Positions 51,461 to 62,366 are shown, numbered from the stretch's first letter. The stretch: DNA of 64,000 bases from Effrenium voratum (GCA_963377175.1 CAUJNA010003781.1:159001-223000), one strand, 5' to 3'. Numbers and translations: made by a program. The notes: generated from the sequence alone by a model not told the origin.

Positions 51461-51564
51461 ATGGCTGTGGCTCAAAACACCGGTACCGCAATGGAACCCT
51501 GGTAACTGAAACCAAAGACTAAAACCCGCGTAACCTCAGCTCTTTAATTTTGAGCCATACCCAT
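51461..51564. mobile_element. MITE family D, complete copy
   Basis: 104 bp: ATGGCTGTGGCTCAAAAC ... TTTTGAGCCATACCCAT, flanked by GT on both sides; nearly identical to 17165-17267 and 15290-15389. Confidence 0.8.
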
Positions 51565-51774
51565 GTGTGTGTGTGTGTGTGCTTTAGTGCCAATTGATTT
51601 TTTGCACTATCTGTATTGTCATTATTAATATGATTATCAACTTAACATATTTTATGTGCTTATTGTTTTCGTTGGTGTTTTTAAGTCTCTCTTCTACGCT
51701 TTATTCTGCGTGTCTTTAGCTGAGTGAGGAATACACATTCTTCGTGTAGTGGGATGCTTTTTCTTGGGCAAAGG

Positions 51775-51860
51775 AGAAGCTCCGGGGAAGTCAAGCCGCG
51801 CGCGCCGGGCCTGGTCCAAGCCCCGCAGCCGCTTGAGCCTCGGGGAAGGTCCGGGCAAGG
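51775..51860 (-). CDS. Arginine-rich coding island
   Basis: A GC-rich minus island with acceptor CTTCCCCGAG|G. One frame reads LKRLRGLDQARRARLDF, followed by a possible GC donor (GGACCAG|GCCCGG). A second frame (PEAQAAAGLGPGPARAA) is also open. Likely another exon of the series, frame unsettled. Confidence 0.38.
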
Positions 51861-52407
51861 TCGACCCAGGATCTAAGTAGACCTGTCCCATTATCTTGGC
51901 TGGAATTAGGACCCCAGCAAAAAGTTGTTTTTTTTGTCTGGTTAGTAGAAAACAAAGGGACCCCAAAAAAGCAAAAAAGCAAAGAGGGGAGCTAATTCTG
52001 GGGAACTTATTAGGGGGGTGAAAACCCCTCCAAAAGTGGTCTGAATCCCCACGAAAAGGGGGACGCCCCCCCAATCAAAATCAACCAGGGGGTCTGCTTA
52101 ATCCGGGGTTAGCATTAGGCGGAATCGGTGACGCTATGCTCAACTGGGCCAAGGCTTCTCTCGGACGTTGGAAGGACCCGGCGATCGGTTTGTTTCCTTC
52201 CCATGGGCTCAAAAGGCGAAGCTCCAAGTTCCGAGGTCAGGCTAACGTGGACCGAATCGAAAGGTGAAGCTGGTCAGCCCACACGCAAACCCGGAAAACA
52301 ATGGCTGCTTTGTGACAGAACGATGGTTGAAAAGGTGAGAACTGGTCAGAACCCGCCTGTGTATGCAACTGCATCCACAGTGCTTGATGATTTCGAGCAA
52401 ATGTATC

Positions 52408-52525
52408 TAGGTCCTCCAGTAGAGAGGTTCGAATAAGGGTACCCTTTTTCTTCTTTGTCTATTTTAGTAGGGGAACCCTCCCAACCAAAAAAAGGGGTGA
52501 GAAAGGGCACCTGGCTGGGGGACCC
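52408..52525. mobile_element. MITE family A, complete copy
   Basis: TAGGTCCTCCAGTAGAGAGG ... GGCACCTGGCTGGGGGACC. Confidence 0.72.
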
Positions 52526-52622
52526 CAGTGAACATCCCAATCCCCACTAAAATAGGCTAAAATGGGTGGTGCACCTGCCCCAAAATGGGATCCCAAAACG
52601 GTTTTGACAACCACAGCCATGT
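52526..52622. repeat. AGTGAACATCC family repeat next to MITE A
   Basis: CAGTGAACATCCCAATCCCC, GGTGGTGCACCTGCCCC, AAAACGGTTTTGACAACCAC. Confidence 0.6.
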
Positions 52623-52658
52623 ATTTAAGCAAAAGGAATTCACCCAATCATATCCCCC

Positions 52659-52738
52659 CAAATCTGTCGTCCGAGCTGCAGTTGGCGGCCCTCCCCGCGA
52701 CCGGAGGCAGCCAAAGCTGCGGCCAGAACCGCGTCCAC
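52659..52738 (-). CDS. Coiled-coil exon candidate
   Basis: Acceptor GCTTCTCGCCAG|G opens VDAVLAAALAASGRGEGRQL followed by QLGRQIW, alanine-rich and helical, in phase 0. The 3' end is uncertain: a GT donor after 37 nt (GCCTCCG|GTCGCG) is possible. Confidence 0.52.
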
Positions 52739-52844
52739 CTGGCGAGAAGCAGCGGCCCAAGGATCCACAAAAAAAGAGGGTCTTGGAATTTGAGAACCCC
52801 ACCCCCCAAACAAAAAGAACATGCTTCCCTTTAAAACCAACAAA

Positions 52845-52985
52845 AATCAACAACCCGGTATTAAAAGTCGAAATCCCAGGACCATGCTTCAAGAACTAAG
52901 CCGGATTTCCGCAGCTATTTTAATGGCAAAGGGATTGTCCCTTACTAACCGGATCACTTCCCCGGGTTTTGAGCACATGACTCAC
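52845..52985. mobile_element. MITE family E copy
   Basis: AACAACCCGGTATTAAAAG, CCATGCTTCAAGAACTAAG, CGCAGCTATTTTAATGG and the right end CCCGGGTTTTGAGCACATGAC. Lies immediately left of the 30-bp array. Confidence 0.68.
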
Positions 52986-53020
52986 CTGGCGATTTGGCGC
53001 AAAGCCCAAGGATCCAATCA

Positions 53021-53647
53021 ACGAGCGCTGAACGCAGCCACCCGGTGGGAACGAGCGCTGAACGCAGCCACCCGGTGGGAACGAGCGCTGAACGCAGCCA
53101 CCCGGTGGGAACGAGCGCTGAACGCAGCCACCCGGTGGGAACGAGCGCTGAACGCAGCCACCCGGTGGGAACGAGCGCTGAACGCAGCCACCCGGTGGGA
53201 ACGAGCGCTGAACGCAGCCACCCGGTGGGAACGAGCGCTGAACGCAGCCACCCGGTGGGAACGAGCGCTGAACGCAGCCACCCGGGAACGAGCGCTGAAC
53301 GCAGCCACCCGGTGGGAACGAGCGCTGAACGCAGCCACCCGGTGGGAACGAGCGCTGAACGCAGCCACCCGGTGGGAACGAGCGCTGAACGCAGCCACCC
53401 GGTGGGAACGAGCGCTGAACGCAGCCACCCGGTGGGAACGAGCGCTGAACGCAGCCACCCGGTGGGAACGAGCGCTGAACGCAGCCACCCGGTGGGAACG
53501 AGCGCTGAACGCAGCCACCCGGTGGGAACGAGCGCTGAACGCAGCCACCCGGTGGGAACGAGCGCTGAACGCAGCCACCCGGTGGGAACGAGCGCTGAAC
53601 GCAGCCACCCGGTGGGAACGAGCGCTGAACGCAGCCACCCGATGGGG
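53021..53647. repeat. 30-bp tandem array, 21 copies
   Basis: Unit ACGAGCGCTGAACGCAGCCA plus CCCGGTGGGA. Units 1-8 and 10-20 are identical, unit 9 (53261-53287) lacks 3 bp, and the last differs at the end (CCCGATGGGG). Because 30 and 27 are multiples of three, five of six frames stay open. A 369-codon plus frame through it is therefore not evidence of a gene. The near-perfect identity points to recent expansion. Confidence 0.97.
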
Positions 53648-54002
53648 AGATGCGTGGAAGCCGAAAACAAGCCTCGGTCGCGTTTTGCTTGAAAGGGTTG
53701 CTCCAAAGGTTCGGTTCCGTGGGCCGTACTATCCATCGCGTGAAACATTCAATTGGCCGGGGCCTTCATCGGAATCGGAATCGCTTTCCATGCCCGTGTT
53801 TTTTCATTTCCCGAACGAAAACATGTCCCCTCCTTCCTTCCTGAGGTTTGCTGGTGTAAAACGATCCGCCCCTCAAATCAACCTGGCCCACTGCAGATTA
53901 CTTTTGGGGGACCTTTTGCTGGTTCCATGATAATTTGCAGGGGAGCACACTCCCTCAGACTAACATGGAAGCTCCCAGAAGGCCTCTGTACTTGGTTGAC
54001 AG

Positions 54003-54112
54003 TGGAAGGGGAGCCAACAAATTCTCAAATTTTGGCATTTGAGTGGGGATGTCCTTACCACTAAACCACAAGAAGCAAAGATGTAAAAAATGGTTCCCAA
54101 CAACCATGTGTC
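54003..54112. repeat. Dispersed repeat H copy
   Basis: GTGGAAGGGGAGCCAACAAA, TCAAATTTTGGCATTTGAG, CCACTAAACCACAAGAAGC, CCCAACAACCATG. Confidence 0.6.
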
Positions 54113-54159
54113 AATGGAACCAAAAACTTCCAAAGCAGGGGAGTCCACTGGTCGTGCGC

Positions 54160-54198
54160 CTTCTCTTCCGCCGGCAGCGCGGCATATCCGAAGATCTC
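54160..54198 (-). CDS. 39-nt phase-0 micro-exon candidate with GC donor
   Basis: Acceptor CAGCTGCGCTGCAG|G and GC donor (GAAGAGAAG|GCGCAC) bracket exactly 13 codons, EIFGYAALPAEEK. The frame is open on both sides (AALQ upstream, AHDQWT downstream), so a longer exon is possible. The donor context resembles 29607 and 30811. Confidence 0.55.
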
Positions 54199-54518
54199 CT
54201 GCAGCGCAGCTGAAGAGGGCCCCGGCGTCGGACTTCGCTCCATCGCAAGGGCCTTCTAATAGTAAGGGCCTACAACAACTAGAATTGGGCTTAGGGGGTA
54301 TTCTAAAAGTTCTGGTCATAAGGCGAAATTAAGAAGTGGTGAACATTTTGACCCTTTAGCCTTGGCCAACGTGGGGAAACCAGAAAAGGTCAAAAGCTTC
54401 AAAAGGTCAGGTCTCCTCGGACCGCTTTGCCTAGCAAAACAAGCACTACAGAACTTGGAGTTGCCCGTCTTCAACTCACCCACAACATCGGGACAGGACG
54501 GATGTAACCAGCATGGCC

Positions 54519-54627
54519 AGGTCCTCCAGTAGACAGGTTAGAATAAGGGTGCCCTTTCCTCTGTAGTCTATTTTAGAAGGGGAACCCTCCCGCAAAAACG
54601 GGTGAAAGGACACTACTGGGGGACCTA
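54519..54627. mobile_element. MITE family A, complete copy
   Basis: AGGTCCTCCAGTAGACAGG ... CACTACTGGGGGACCTA. Confidence 0.75.
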
Positions 54628-54829
54628 GAGATGGCTTCCTCATCGTCTCTGGGCAAACCGCCGCCAAAGCCTCACCCCTTAAAATGCAGTCACTTGAGCG
54701 CATAACCCTCGTTTTACCAAGGGAAACAAGGGCGGACCTCTGGCAAACTCCAGGGAAACAGCATGGTTACCAAACATGAAACTGGATTGGCAGTTGACAC
54801 CCCGCAAAGAGTCAAACATATGGGGTTGT

Positions 54830-54910
54830 TGTTCGTTGAGGGTACCCCAGTTTGAGGTGGCTTTAAAGGGATACCAAAAGGAAAACCACTGTTTTGGGGG
54901 TCCCAAACAA
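54830..54910. repeat. GGGATACCAAAAGG family repeat
   Basis: GTTGAGGGTACCCCAGTTTG, TTTAAAGGGATACCAAAAGG, GTTTTGGGGGTCCC; as at 22541-22630. Confidence 0.5.
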
Positions 54911-55378
54911 AGTCACACCCAAGTAAACGATTGCCCTTTTGGGATGTAGGTAAAACTGTTTGCCGGAATATGAAATCCAAAAGAATCACATCCGATTGAT
55001 CCGCGTTGCTTTGACGTGAGACACAAAAAGAGACATTCGCTTCGTTCTTAAAGCAACTGTCATTTCCTGATGGTCGAACCAAAAAGCAACCAAGAAAATG
55101 GGGCACTACCCAAATGGCGACTTGACAACCGAGTGACCCTCTTGGACAAGAACAAGCGAGGACAACATAAGGAGAATCCAGGATTTCAAAACCATGAAGT
55201 CAAAAAATAACACGGGCCCTAGATAGGAACGCAAAGGCCCCTATTTTTTTTTTCGGAAGGCCTTCAACACTTTCTTGGAGGTTCCTTTCTAGACCTCTTG
55301 GGTGTGGATGTCTCTAAGCTTTGGTTCTCTCTGTGAAACCGGATCTCTTCGCCGCTTGCCGCGTGCCTCTGGGCCAAC

Positions 55379-55419
55379 CTTGGCATGGCCCAGCACCGTG
55401 CCCAAGGTCCACTCGAGGC
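55379..55419 (-). CDS. Exon candidate
   Basis: Acceptor AACCGTCGCAG|G and GT donor (CATGCCAAG|GTTGGC) bracket 41 nt encoding LEWTLGTVLGHAK with a split first codon and phase-0 end. Borders are canonical. The plus strand is also open here, which lowers confidence. Confidence 0.45.
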
Positions 55420-55710
55420 CTGCGACGGTTGGACTCGTGGTGCGGCAAAAGATGCGAGATGCAGGGCCCCACTTGTTGACTACGAGGTGGATGCTTCATT
55501 ACCCCAAAAAGGAGAAGCGGGTTTAAGTCTATGGGGTAGTCAAAAAAAAAGGAACCCTGGCAAGATGGGCTCTTGCGGTGGTCTTACAGTCTTCCACGCG
55601 GCTGTTTGACGCGAAAGCACTCATGAAGTGATCTTGGATCTGGACTTCGCAACAGAACAGCGGGCGGTCCAGTCCATATAGGCGCCTATAGGCGTCCTTT
55701 TAGGGGAAAC

Positions 55711-55756
55711 AGATGGCCCTGGATGATTAAACCACCAGGTAAACCAGGGCCATCTC
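55711..55756. repeat. Hairpin repeat AGATGGCCCTGG
   Basis: AGATGGCCCTGG and CCAGGGCCATCT form a stem around GATGATTAAACCACCAGGTA. A relative near 8930-8995 has CCCTGGTAGATGAGGAATG and the same ACCACCAGGTAAACCAGG, so this is another small mobile family. Confidence 0.6.
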
Positions 55757-55859
55757 CGCCGACCCCTTCTCCTCAAAGGGGGAGGCGCACGGGAAGGGTG
55801 GTTGCAGTACAAGCGCATGGATTAATCTTTGAGGCAAGCATATGACTACTGGCATCATA

Positions 55860-56871
55860 CGGATGCCCATCATCATCCTCATCATCATCATCATCATCGA
55901 TATGATCCTTCATCATTCTTATCGTCAACATCATCATCATCATTTCTATATCCTTCAACATCATCATCCTCGTCATCATCCTTATTTTTTGATATACGTT
56001 TCAATTGTGGCGTTAGAGAGGGTTTGACATGCAAAAGCTGCGTGGACATGATGATCATGATGACTGCCCCCCCGGCCCCTGAAGATTGGGGCTTAACGCC
56101 CCGCTCTGGCCCATTGTAGCTGCCACACAGGGGACTCATTTAGGCTTGGGCGCAGGGGGCGCTATCTCAAAAAATGAGCCCCTTACTTTTCGGCACAAGG
56201 AGTGCTAGGGATACTGGGCCCGTGGGGTAAGTCTCGGGCCGCCCTGGTGATGCCGAGGATGCTACGTTAGACACCATTGGCAATGCAGAGGATGCTACAA
56301 CGATAGTTATGATCACAGTCCTCATCCTTATCATCACTAGCATCAGGTCATCATCATCTCTTACTAGCCGGCGCTGGTGATGCCGAGGATGCTACGATGA
56401 TAGTTATCATCACAGTCCTCATCCTTGTCATCATTATCATCATGGTCATCATCATCTCTTATTAGCTGGCACTGGTGATGCCGAGGATCATCGTCTCTTG
56501 GTTCATCATCATCATCACGGTGCTCATCATCATCAGCTTCTTCGTCATCGTCCTTATCTTTTTTATATACGTTTCAAGTGTCCCGTTAGACCCGATTTGA
56601 GATGCAGAAGATGCGCGGACATGATTATCATGATGACTGCTGGTGATGCTGAGGATGCGTCATGATGATTATCATGTCAGTTCATCATCATCATCAGCAT
56701 CATCATCACGGTGCTCATCATCATCATCTTCTTCGTCATCGTCCTTATCTTTTTTTATATACGTTTCAAGTGTCCCGTTAGACCCGATTTGAGATGCAGA
56801 AGATGCGTGGACATGATTATCATGATGACTGCTGGTGATGCTGAGGATGCGTCATGATGATTATCATGTCA

Positions 56872-56902
<31 letters not shown>

Positions 56903-58945
56903 CGCATCATCACGGTGCTTATCATCATCATCTTCTTCGTCATGATCCTTATTTTTTTATACAAGGACGATGACGAAGAAGATGATGATGATGAACACCA
57001 ACTGACATGGTGATCATCATGACGCATCCTCAGCATCACCAGCAGTCATCATGATAATCATGTCCGCGCATCTTCTGCATCTCAAATCGGGTCTAACGGG
57101 ACACTTGAAACGTATATAAAAAAAGATAAGGACGATGACGAAGAAGATGATGCTGATAAGCACCGTGATGATGCTGATGATGATGATGATGAACTGACCT
57201 GATAATCATCATGACGCATCCTCAGCATCACCAGCAGTCATCATTCTCGACACAAAAGATAAGGACGATGACGAAGAAGATGATGATGATGAGCACCGTG
57301 ATGATGATGCTGATGATGATGATGAACTGACATGATAATCATCATGACGCATCCTCAGCATCACCAGCAGTCATCATGATAATCATGTCCGCGCATCTTC
57401 TGCATCTCAAATCGGGTCTAACGGGACACTTGAAACGTATATAAAAAAAGATAAGGACGATGACGAAGAAGCTGATGATGATGAGCACCGTGATGATGAT
57501 GATGATGATGATGGTTTTTTTATATACGTTTCAAGTGTCCCGTTAGACCCGATTTGAGATGCAGAAGATGCGTGGACATGATTATCATGATGACTGCTGG
57601 TGATGCTGAGGATGCGTCATGATGATTATCATGTCAGTTCATCATCATCATCATCATCATCAGCATCATCACGGTGCTTATCATCATCATCTTCTTCGTC
57701 ATCGTCCTTATCTCTTTTTATGTACGTTTCAAGTGTCCCGAGCCGGCACTGGTGAGGCCGAGGATGCTACGATGATAGTTATCATCACAGTCCTCGTTTT
57801 ATCATCATGGTTACATCTCTTATTAGCCGGCACTGGTGATGCCGAGGATGTCATCATCATCTCTTATTAGGCAGCACTGGTGATGCAAAGGGTGTTACAA
57901 TGATAGTTATCATCATAATCATCATCATGATCATCCTGATTATGATGTCATCGCTCTTCTCATCATCATCATGATCATCATCATAGGCAGCACTGGTGAT
58001 GCAAAGGGTGTTACGATGATAGTTATCATCATAATCATCATCATATTATGATGTCATCGCTCTATCATCGTAGCATCCTCGGCATCACCAGTGCCGGCTA
58101 CTAAGAGACGATGATGACCATGATGATTACGATGACAAAGATGAGGGCTGTGATGATATATATCATCGTAGCATCCTCGGCATCATCGGTGCCGACCAAC
58201 AAGAGATGATGATGACCATGATGATAGTGATGATAAGGATGAGGACTGTGATGAATCATGATGATAATTATGCATCGTAACACCCTTTGCATCACCAGTG
58301 AGAGATGATGATGACATCCTCGGCATCACCAGTGCCGGCTAATAAGAGATGATAATAACCATGATGATAGTGATGATAAGCATGAGGACTGATAAGTATC
58401 GTCGTAGCATCCTCTGCATTGCCAATGGGGTCTAACGTTACTTTTGAAATGCATATAAGAGTAAGAACAAGAATGAGATGATGATGATGATCATGATGAT
58501 GATGAGAAGAGCGATGACATCATAGTAAGGATGATCATGATGATGATTATGATGATAACTATCATCGTAACACCCTTTGCATCACCAGTGCTGCCTAATA
58601 AGAGATGATGATGATGACATCCTCGGCATCACCAGTGCCGGCTTTTAAGAGATGATAATAACCATGAAGAGAGTGATGACGTTACTTTTGAAATGCAAAA
58701 AAGAATAAGAACAAGAATGAGATGATGATGATCATAATGATGATGATGAGAAGGTTATCATCACAGTCCTCATCCTTGTCATCATTATCATCACGGCCAT
58801 TGTCATCTCTTATTAGGCAGTACTGGTGATGCAAAGGGTGTTACGATGATAGTTATCATCATAATCATCATCATGATCATCCTTATTATGATGTCATCGC
58901 TCTTCTCATCATCATCATGATGCTCATCATCATCTCATTCTTGTT
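55860..58945. repeat. GAT/CAT complex array with inverted blocks
   Basis: A 3.1-kb array of three longer units interspersed with (CAT)n/(GAT)n. Unit 1 contains TATATACGTTTCAAGTGTCC, GATTTGAGATGCAGAAGATG and CTGCTGGTGATGCTGAGGAT. Unit 2 contains CACTGGTGATGCCGAGGATG. Unit 3 contains GCACTGGTGATGCAAAGGGT. Unit 1 is forward at 56550, 56745 and 57525 and reversed at 57063 and 57385. Units 2 and 3 are forward to about 58060 and then reversed to about 58740. There is no protein-coding signal. Confidence 0.95.
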
Positions 58946-58946
58946 C

Positions 58947-59567
58947 AAGGGCTGCCGCCCCCTGGATTTAGTTGTGGTTTTCGAGCAACCAAAAACACTG
59001 CCCTTGGTTTTGGTTTCTTTGGTTTCTTGCGAATGATGCGTAGTGATGATTATCATCAAGGCAGGACTCCAAATCTCAATGACCCAAATGGCATCTGAGG
59101 CGAGGTGCCGTTTCGACAGTGATGCGTAGTCATGATTATGATCATCGCTGCTGGAGATGCTGGGGATGCGTAGTGGTGATTATCCTCATGATTGCCACAG
59201 ATGCTGCGAATGATGCGTAGTGATGATTCTCATCAAGGCAGGACTCCAAATCTCAATGACACAAATGGCGAGGTGCCGGTTCGATAGTGATGCGTAGTCA
59301 TGATCATCGCTAGGCACCCTTGGTAATGCAGAGGATGCTACGATGATAGTCATCATGACAGGGATCATTTGTTGCCCAGCAAGTCACAGTCCCTGTTCGT
59401 GTCTTCAAAAATGCAAACAAAACCCTGAAATACAAGATTAGCCTTTTGGGGCCACTAACATTTCACCCAAAAGAAACCAAAGAAACCAAAACCAAGGGCA
59501 CTGTCCTTTGTGGCTCCAAAACCACAACTAAATCCAGGGGTCGGCGGCACTGGGCGGCAGCCCTTAA
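58947..59567. mobile_element. 620-bp element with long terminal inverted repeats
   Basis: The left end AAGGGCTGCCGCCCCCTGGA, TTTAGTTGTGGTTTT, CCCTTGGTTTTGGTTTCTTTGG is mirrored at the right by CCAAAGAAACCAAAACCAAGGG, AAAACCACAACTAAATCC and GGGCGGCAGCCCTT. The interior contains a direct duplication of about 170 bp (GAATGATGCGTAGTGATGAT ... GCAGGACTCCAAATCTCAAT). It joins directly onto the GAT/CAT array. Confidence 0.8.
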
Positions 59568-59679
59568 ATATGTTTCTACCAAAACAACCAAAAAGGACAC
59601 CTAGTCTTTCTCCCAAACCAACACCTCAGGCTTCCCTTTTCGGGCGGCGGAAAAACATCACAGGGGCCAAGTCCAGAAA

Positions 59680-59708
59680 CTCATTTCCAGGCGCTCCGCT
59701 TCATCTGC
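59680..59708 (-). CDS. Micro-exon candidate, right end of the series
   Basis: Acceptor TAGACCATTCAG|G opens ADEAERLEM in phase 0; a GT donor follows (GAAATGA|GTTTCT). Coiled-coil-like and GC-rich. Confidence 0.42.
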
Positions 59709-59956
59709 CTGAATGGTCTAGTTCACTCATCTGAAATGAGAAATTGAGATGGGGAAGCCCTGAAATTCCGGAGAAGAAAAAAAACTGACCTTCAGACGAA
59801 AAGAAAGTGGGCTCGCAACTCCATGCCCCGTGGAAGCCCCTTCTAAGCTGCGATCAGGAATCCTCGATGCGCATGGGTCCAGACCCGGCGCTCGATCAAC
59901 GAACATGGAGACACAACAAAACAAGCCGCTCGCAAACCGCCACAACGAAAACCAAC

Positions 59957-60042
<86 letters not shown>

Positions 60043-60068
60043 GAGCAAGCAAGCAAGCAAGCAAGCAA
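59957..60068. repeat. GCAA microsatellite
   Basis: About 28 copies of GCAA with one GCGA interruption. Confidence 0.97.
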
Positions 60069-60663
60069 AAACAAACAATCAAACAAAAAACAAAAGAAAC
60101 AAAACAACACAAACTCGTCCCAGTTTTGGACCTCGGTACCCTTTGGTTTGCCCCTTGACAAGCAGCCACTTTTTGAACAAGCCACACATGCCCAATTTGC
60201 AAAAGGCTAACAGCATAACCCCAATGAGCCAACAACGTGCCACACACACACCACAAAACCGACAACAAGCGACCAAGGAGAAACCAACAAATCCGCCTGC
60301 GGCGGAGCAATACTGGCCGTGCAGCGACCACGAAGCCTCTCACAGCGTCGCTCGTGAGGAAGGGTTGGGCCTACAGCTCATCCAGAGCCTTCTGCAAGTT
60401 TAGGTCTCTTTTTTGGGGGGTTGCCTTCTGACCGATTCCTTCCTTGAAAACAGGGACCCCATAAGACCCTTTTTTGAGGTGCCCCACGATTTCCCGAAAG
60501 GTAAACCTCTGGCCCCATTTCCTGCACGGGCAAACAGCTCGGTGAAGCCACAACTCTCGTTGCATTGCAAGGTGATTGCAGATGGCAACAGCCGTTTCCC
60601 GGAACTCCAACGCCCAGCTGAGAGTGACCCTGTGAAAGGCTGGGGCTGAAGGCAAACATGACC

Positions 60664-60829
60664 TCAAGCTGCAACTGTCTCCAGCAACTCATCAGCAACG
60701 TGCCACAAGATGTGCCCTAGCCTTTTCACAACTGCAGCGTCCTGTGGTTCAGAGGATGTTTTGGGTTTCCAATGATCTTTGAGACCTCCTTCTCCTATGG
60801 TTTGGAAGCATCTCGAAGCCTTGTCGAGC
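60664..60829 (-). CDS. Possible last exon of the right-hand gene
   Basis: A frame of 54 codons ending at TGA, after a pyrimidine tract and acceptor GAAACGAG|G. It includes LDKASRCFQTIGEGGLKDHW, AAVVKRLGHILWHVADELL and the C-terminus ETVAA. Helical, with well-spaced leucines; convincing composition. No family is recognised. Confidence 0.48.
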
Positions 60830-61258
60830 CTCGTTTCCAGTTCCAAAACGCCCCCCCCAAAAAAAAAAAAAAAACTAATAGACCACGCGACAAGGCACCC
60901 CAATTTGGAGTGACCGGGAAACACGTGGTTCTCACTCGCCTCAATTGACCGGACATCGGACCTAAACTCACTCTGGTCGCCACAACAAAGGGGGGGACAA
61001 ATTGTGACCTGCCTTCTTGGTTTCCCTTTGCACCTTGTTGTGAAAAGGCTCTCACAACACCTACTCACTTGCTGTAGTAAGTAGGGGGAAATGCCTGGCC
61101 TTCATGCACAACTCTACCCTTGGCAGCAACTGAGAGCCTTCCCAATTTTGGGACCCCCCCGCAAAAAAAGAAGAAGACAAAAACATGTGTTTTGTTTTGG
61201 GCTTCCCTTTCACACCCCAAAGAGAGGTCTTCCCCTGAAAACAAACGAAAGACGGAAA

Positions 61259-61311
61259 CTCTCTCCGTGAGGCTTCCGGCTGAACCCCGCCTCCTCTGAG
61301 TAGCATTGGAC
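61259..61311 (-). CDS. Candidate exon
   Basis: Acceptor GGGCGTGCCAG|G opens VQCYSEEAGFSRKPHGE in phase 0, compatible with the phase-0 end of 62367-62586. A GC donor after 21 nt (TCAGAGGAG|GCGGGG) or a later border is possible. Two other frames are open. Confidence 0.35.
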
Positions 61312-61531
61312 CTGGCACGCCCGCTTGCTCGCCAAAAGCAAACGGCTTGGCGAGCAAACGGCATGTGGTTGAGTCCTTTCCTCAGTTGCCCCTTCGGGAC
61401 CCAAAAACACCTCTTGCCATGACAAAAAGTTTGCCAAGGGAGAACCAGAAGGTCAAAAGCACGGCTTAGGGCAAGAGTGCACAAGGTCTACGTTTTGCAA
61501 TGCCTCCTACTTTGACAGCAACACTGTCAAT

Positions 61532-61972
61532 ATGGCGTGCTGTTCCCTTCTGGCACCATTTAATCCCTCAATGATTGTTGTGTCTGCTTTGTATTTCTGG
61601 GTTCAAGGGCTGGGGCTCCAATCAAGAGCTTCTCCAGGCTGCGGCAACTCACCACTATCTAGCGGCGATCTGGATGCCCAACAGATATTCCCAAGGAAGC
61701 GACCGCCAAACACTACAAAACTGATACACGTTGTCCGCAAAACTGATAGGGTACCCTCAAAACAAGACACCCCTGACCTATTGCAATTTGCTCATAAGAG
61801 GTTGTCAAACACATGTCTCTTTTTCCCGAGCCGCCAAACCAAAACCTTCCAGGTTTGTTTCAACGAACAAGCAAACAAACCCAATTTGGGGGTCCCAATT
61901 TTGGGGTTCCCATATTTTGCAATATCCTATGAGCCAAGGATAGTATTACTCACAGTTGGTTCAATTGGATAA
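61532..61972 (+). CDS. Open frame, probably chance
   Basis: 146 codons on plus, beginning MACCSLLAPFNPSMIVVSAL. No domain, border or codon evidence distinguishes it from chance. Confidence 0.15.
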   Translation: MACCSLLAPFNPSMIVVSALYFWVQGLGLQSRASPGCGNSPLSSGDLDAQQIFPRKRPPNTTKLIHVVRKTDRVPSKQDTPDLLQFAHKRLSNTCLFFPSRQTKTFQVCFNEQANKPNLGVPILGFPYFAISYEPRIVLLTVGSIG

Positions 61973-62366
61973 GCACCTGGCAACCTATATATCTGTTTTC
62001 CAAACTGGGGGGGTATTGGGCCCCTTCTCCTCTCAAACTCGACAAACACCAGTAATGTTGTCGGCTTTCCATGCGAGGACCCTTTGGTGGACATCATTCA
62101 ATAGGTGAGGGTTCGATCTCCACCAAGCATTCGGAGATGATTCCCTGTTGCGTTTCGCTATCGAAATCTCCTTGCACCCTTTCTTTATGGAGTCCCTAAG
62201 GCCAAGGCTCCCTAGAGAACTGTACACCCGATGGAGTCCGAGGATTCTTTTTGCTAAGGCATTTTAAACCAGCCAGGTCAACATGGATGAGGCCATTTTC
62301 CCTAAAAAAGCCCAACAAACCCGGGAGCCTATGGAACCCTAAGCCCCGGGCTTTGAACAGCCCCAC

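Noticed and set aside
52821..53930. 369-codon plus-strand open frame through the 30-bp array
   Set aside because: It starts in a MITE E copy and is kept open by a stop-free 30-bp unit; four other frames are open over the same array.
59730..60400. Long frames rich in Ala-Cys-Leu-Leu or Lys-Gln-Ala-Ser
   Set aside because: Translations of the GCAA microsatellite.
62085..62140. GGGTTCGATCTCCACC resembling a tRNA B box
   Set aside because: No matching A box at the right distance and no foldable acceptor stem.
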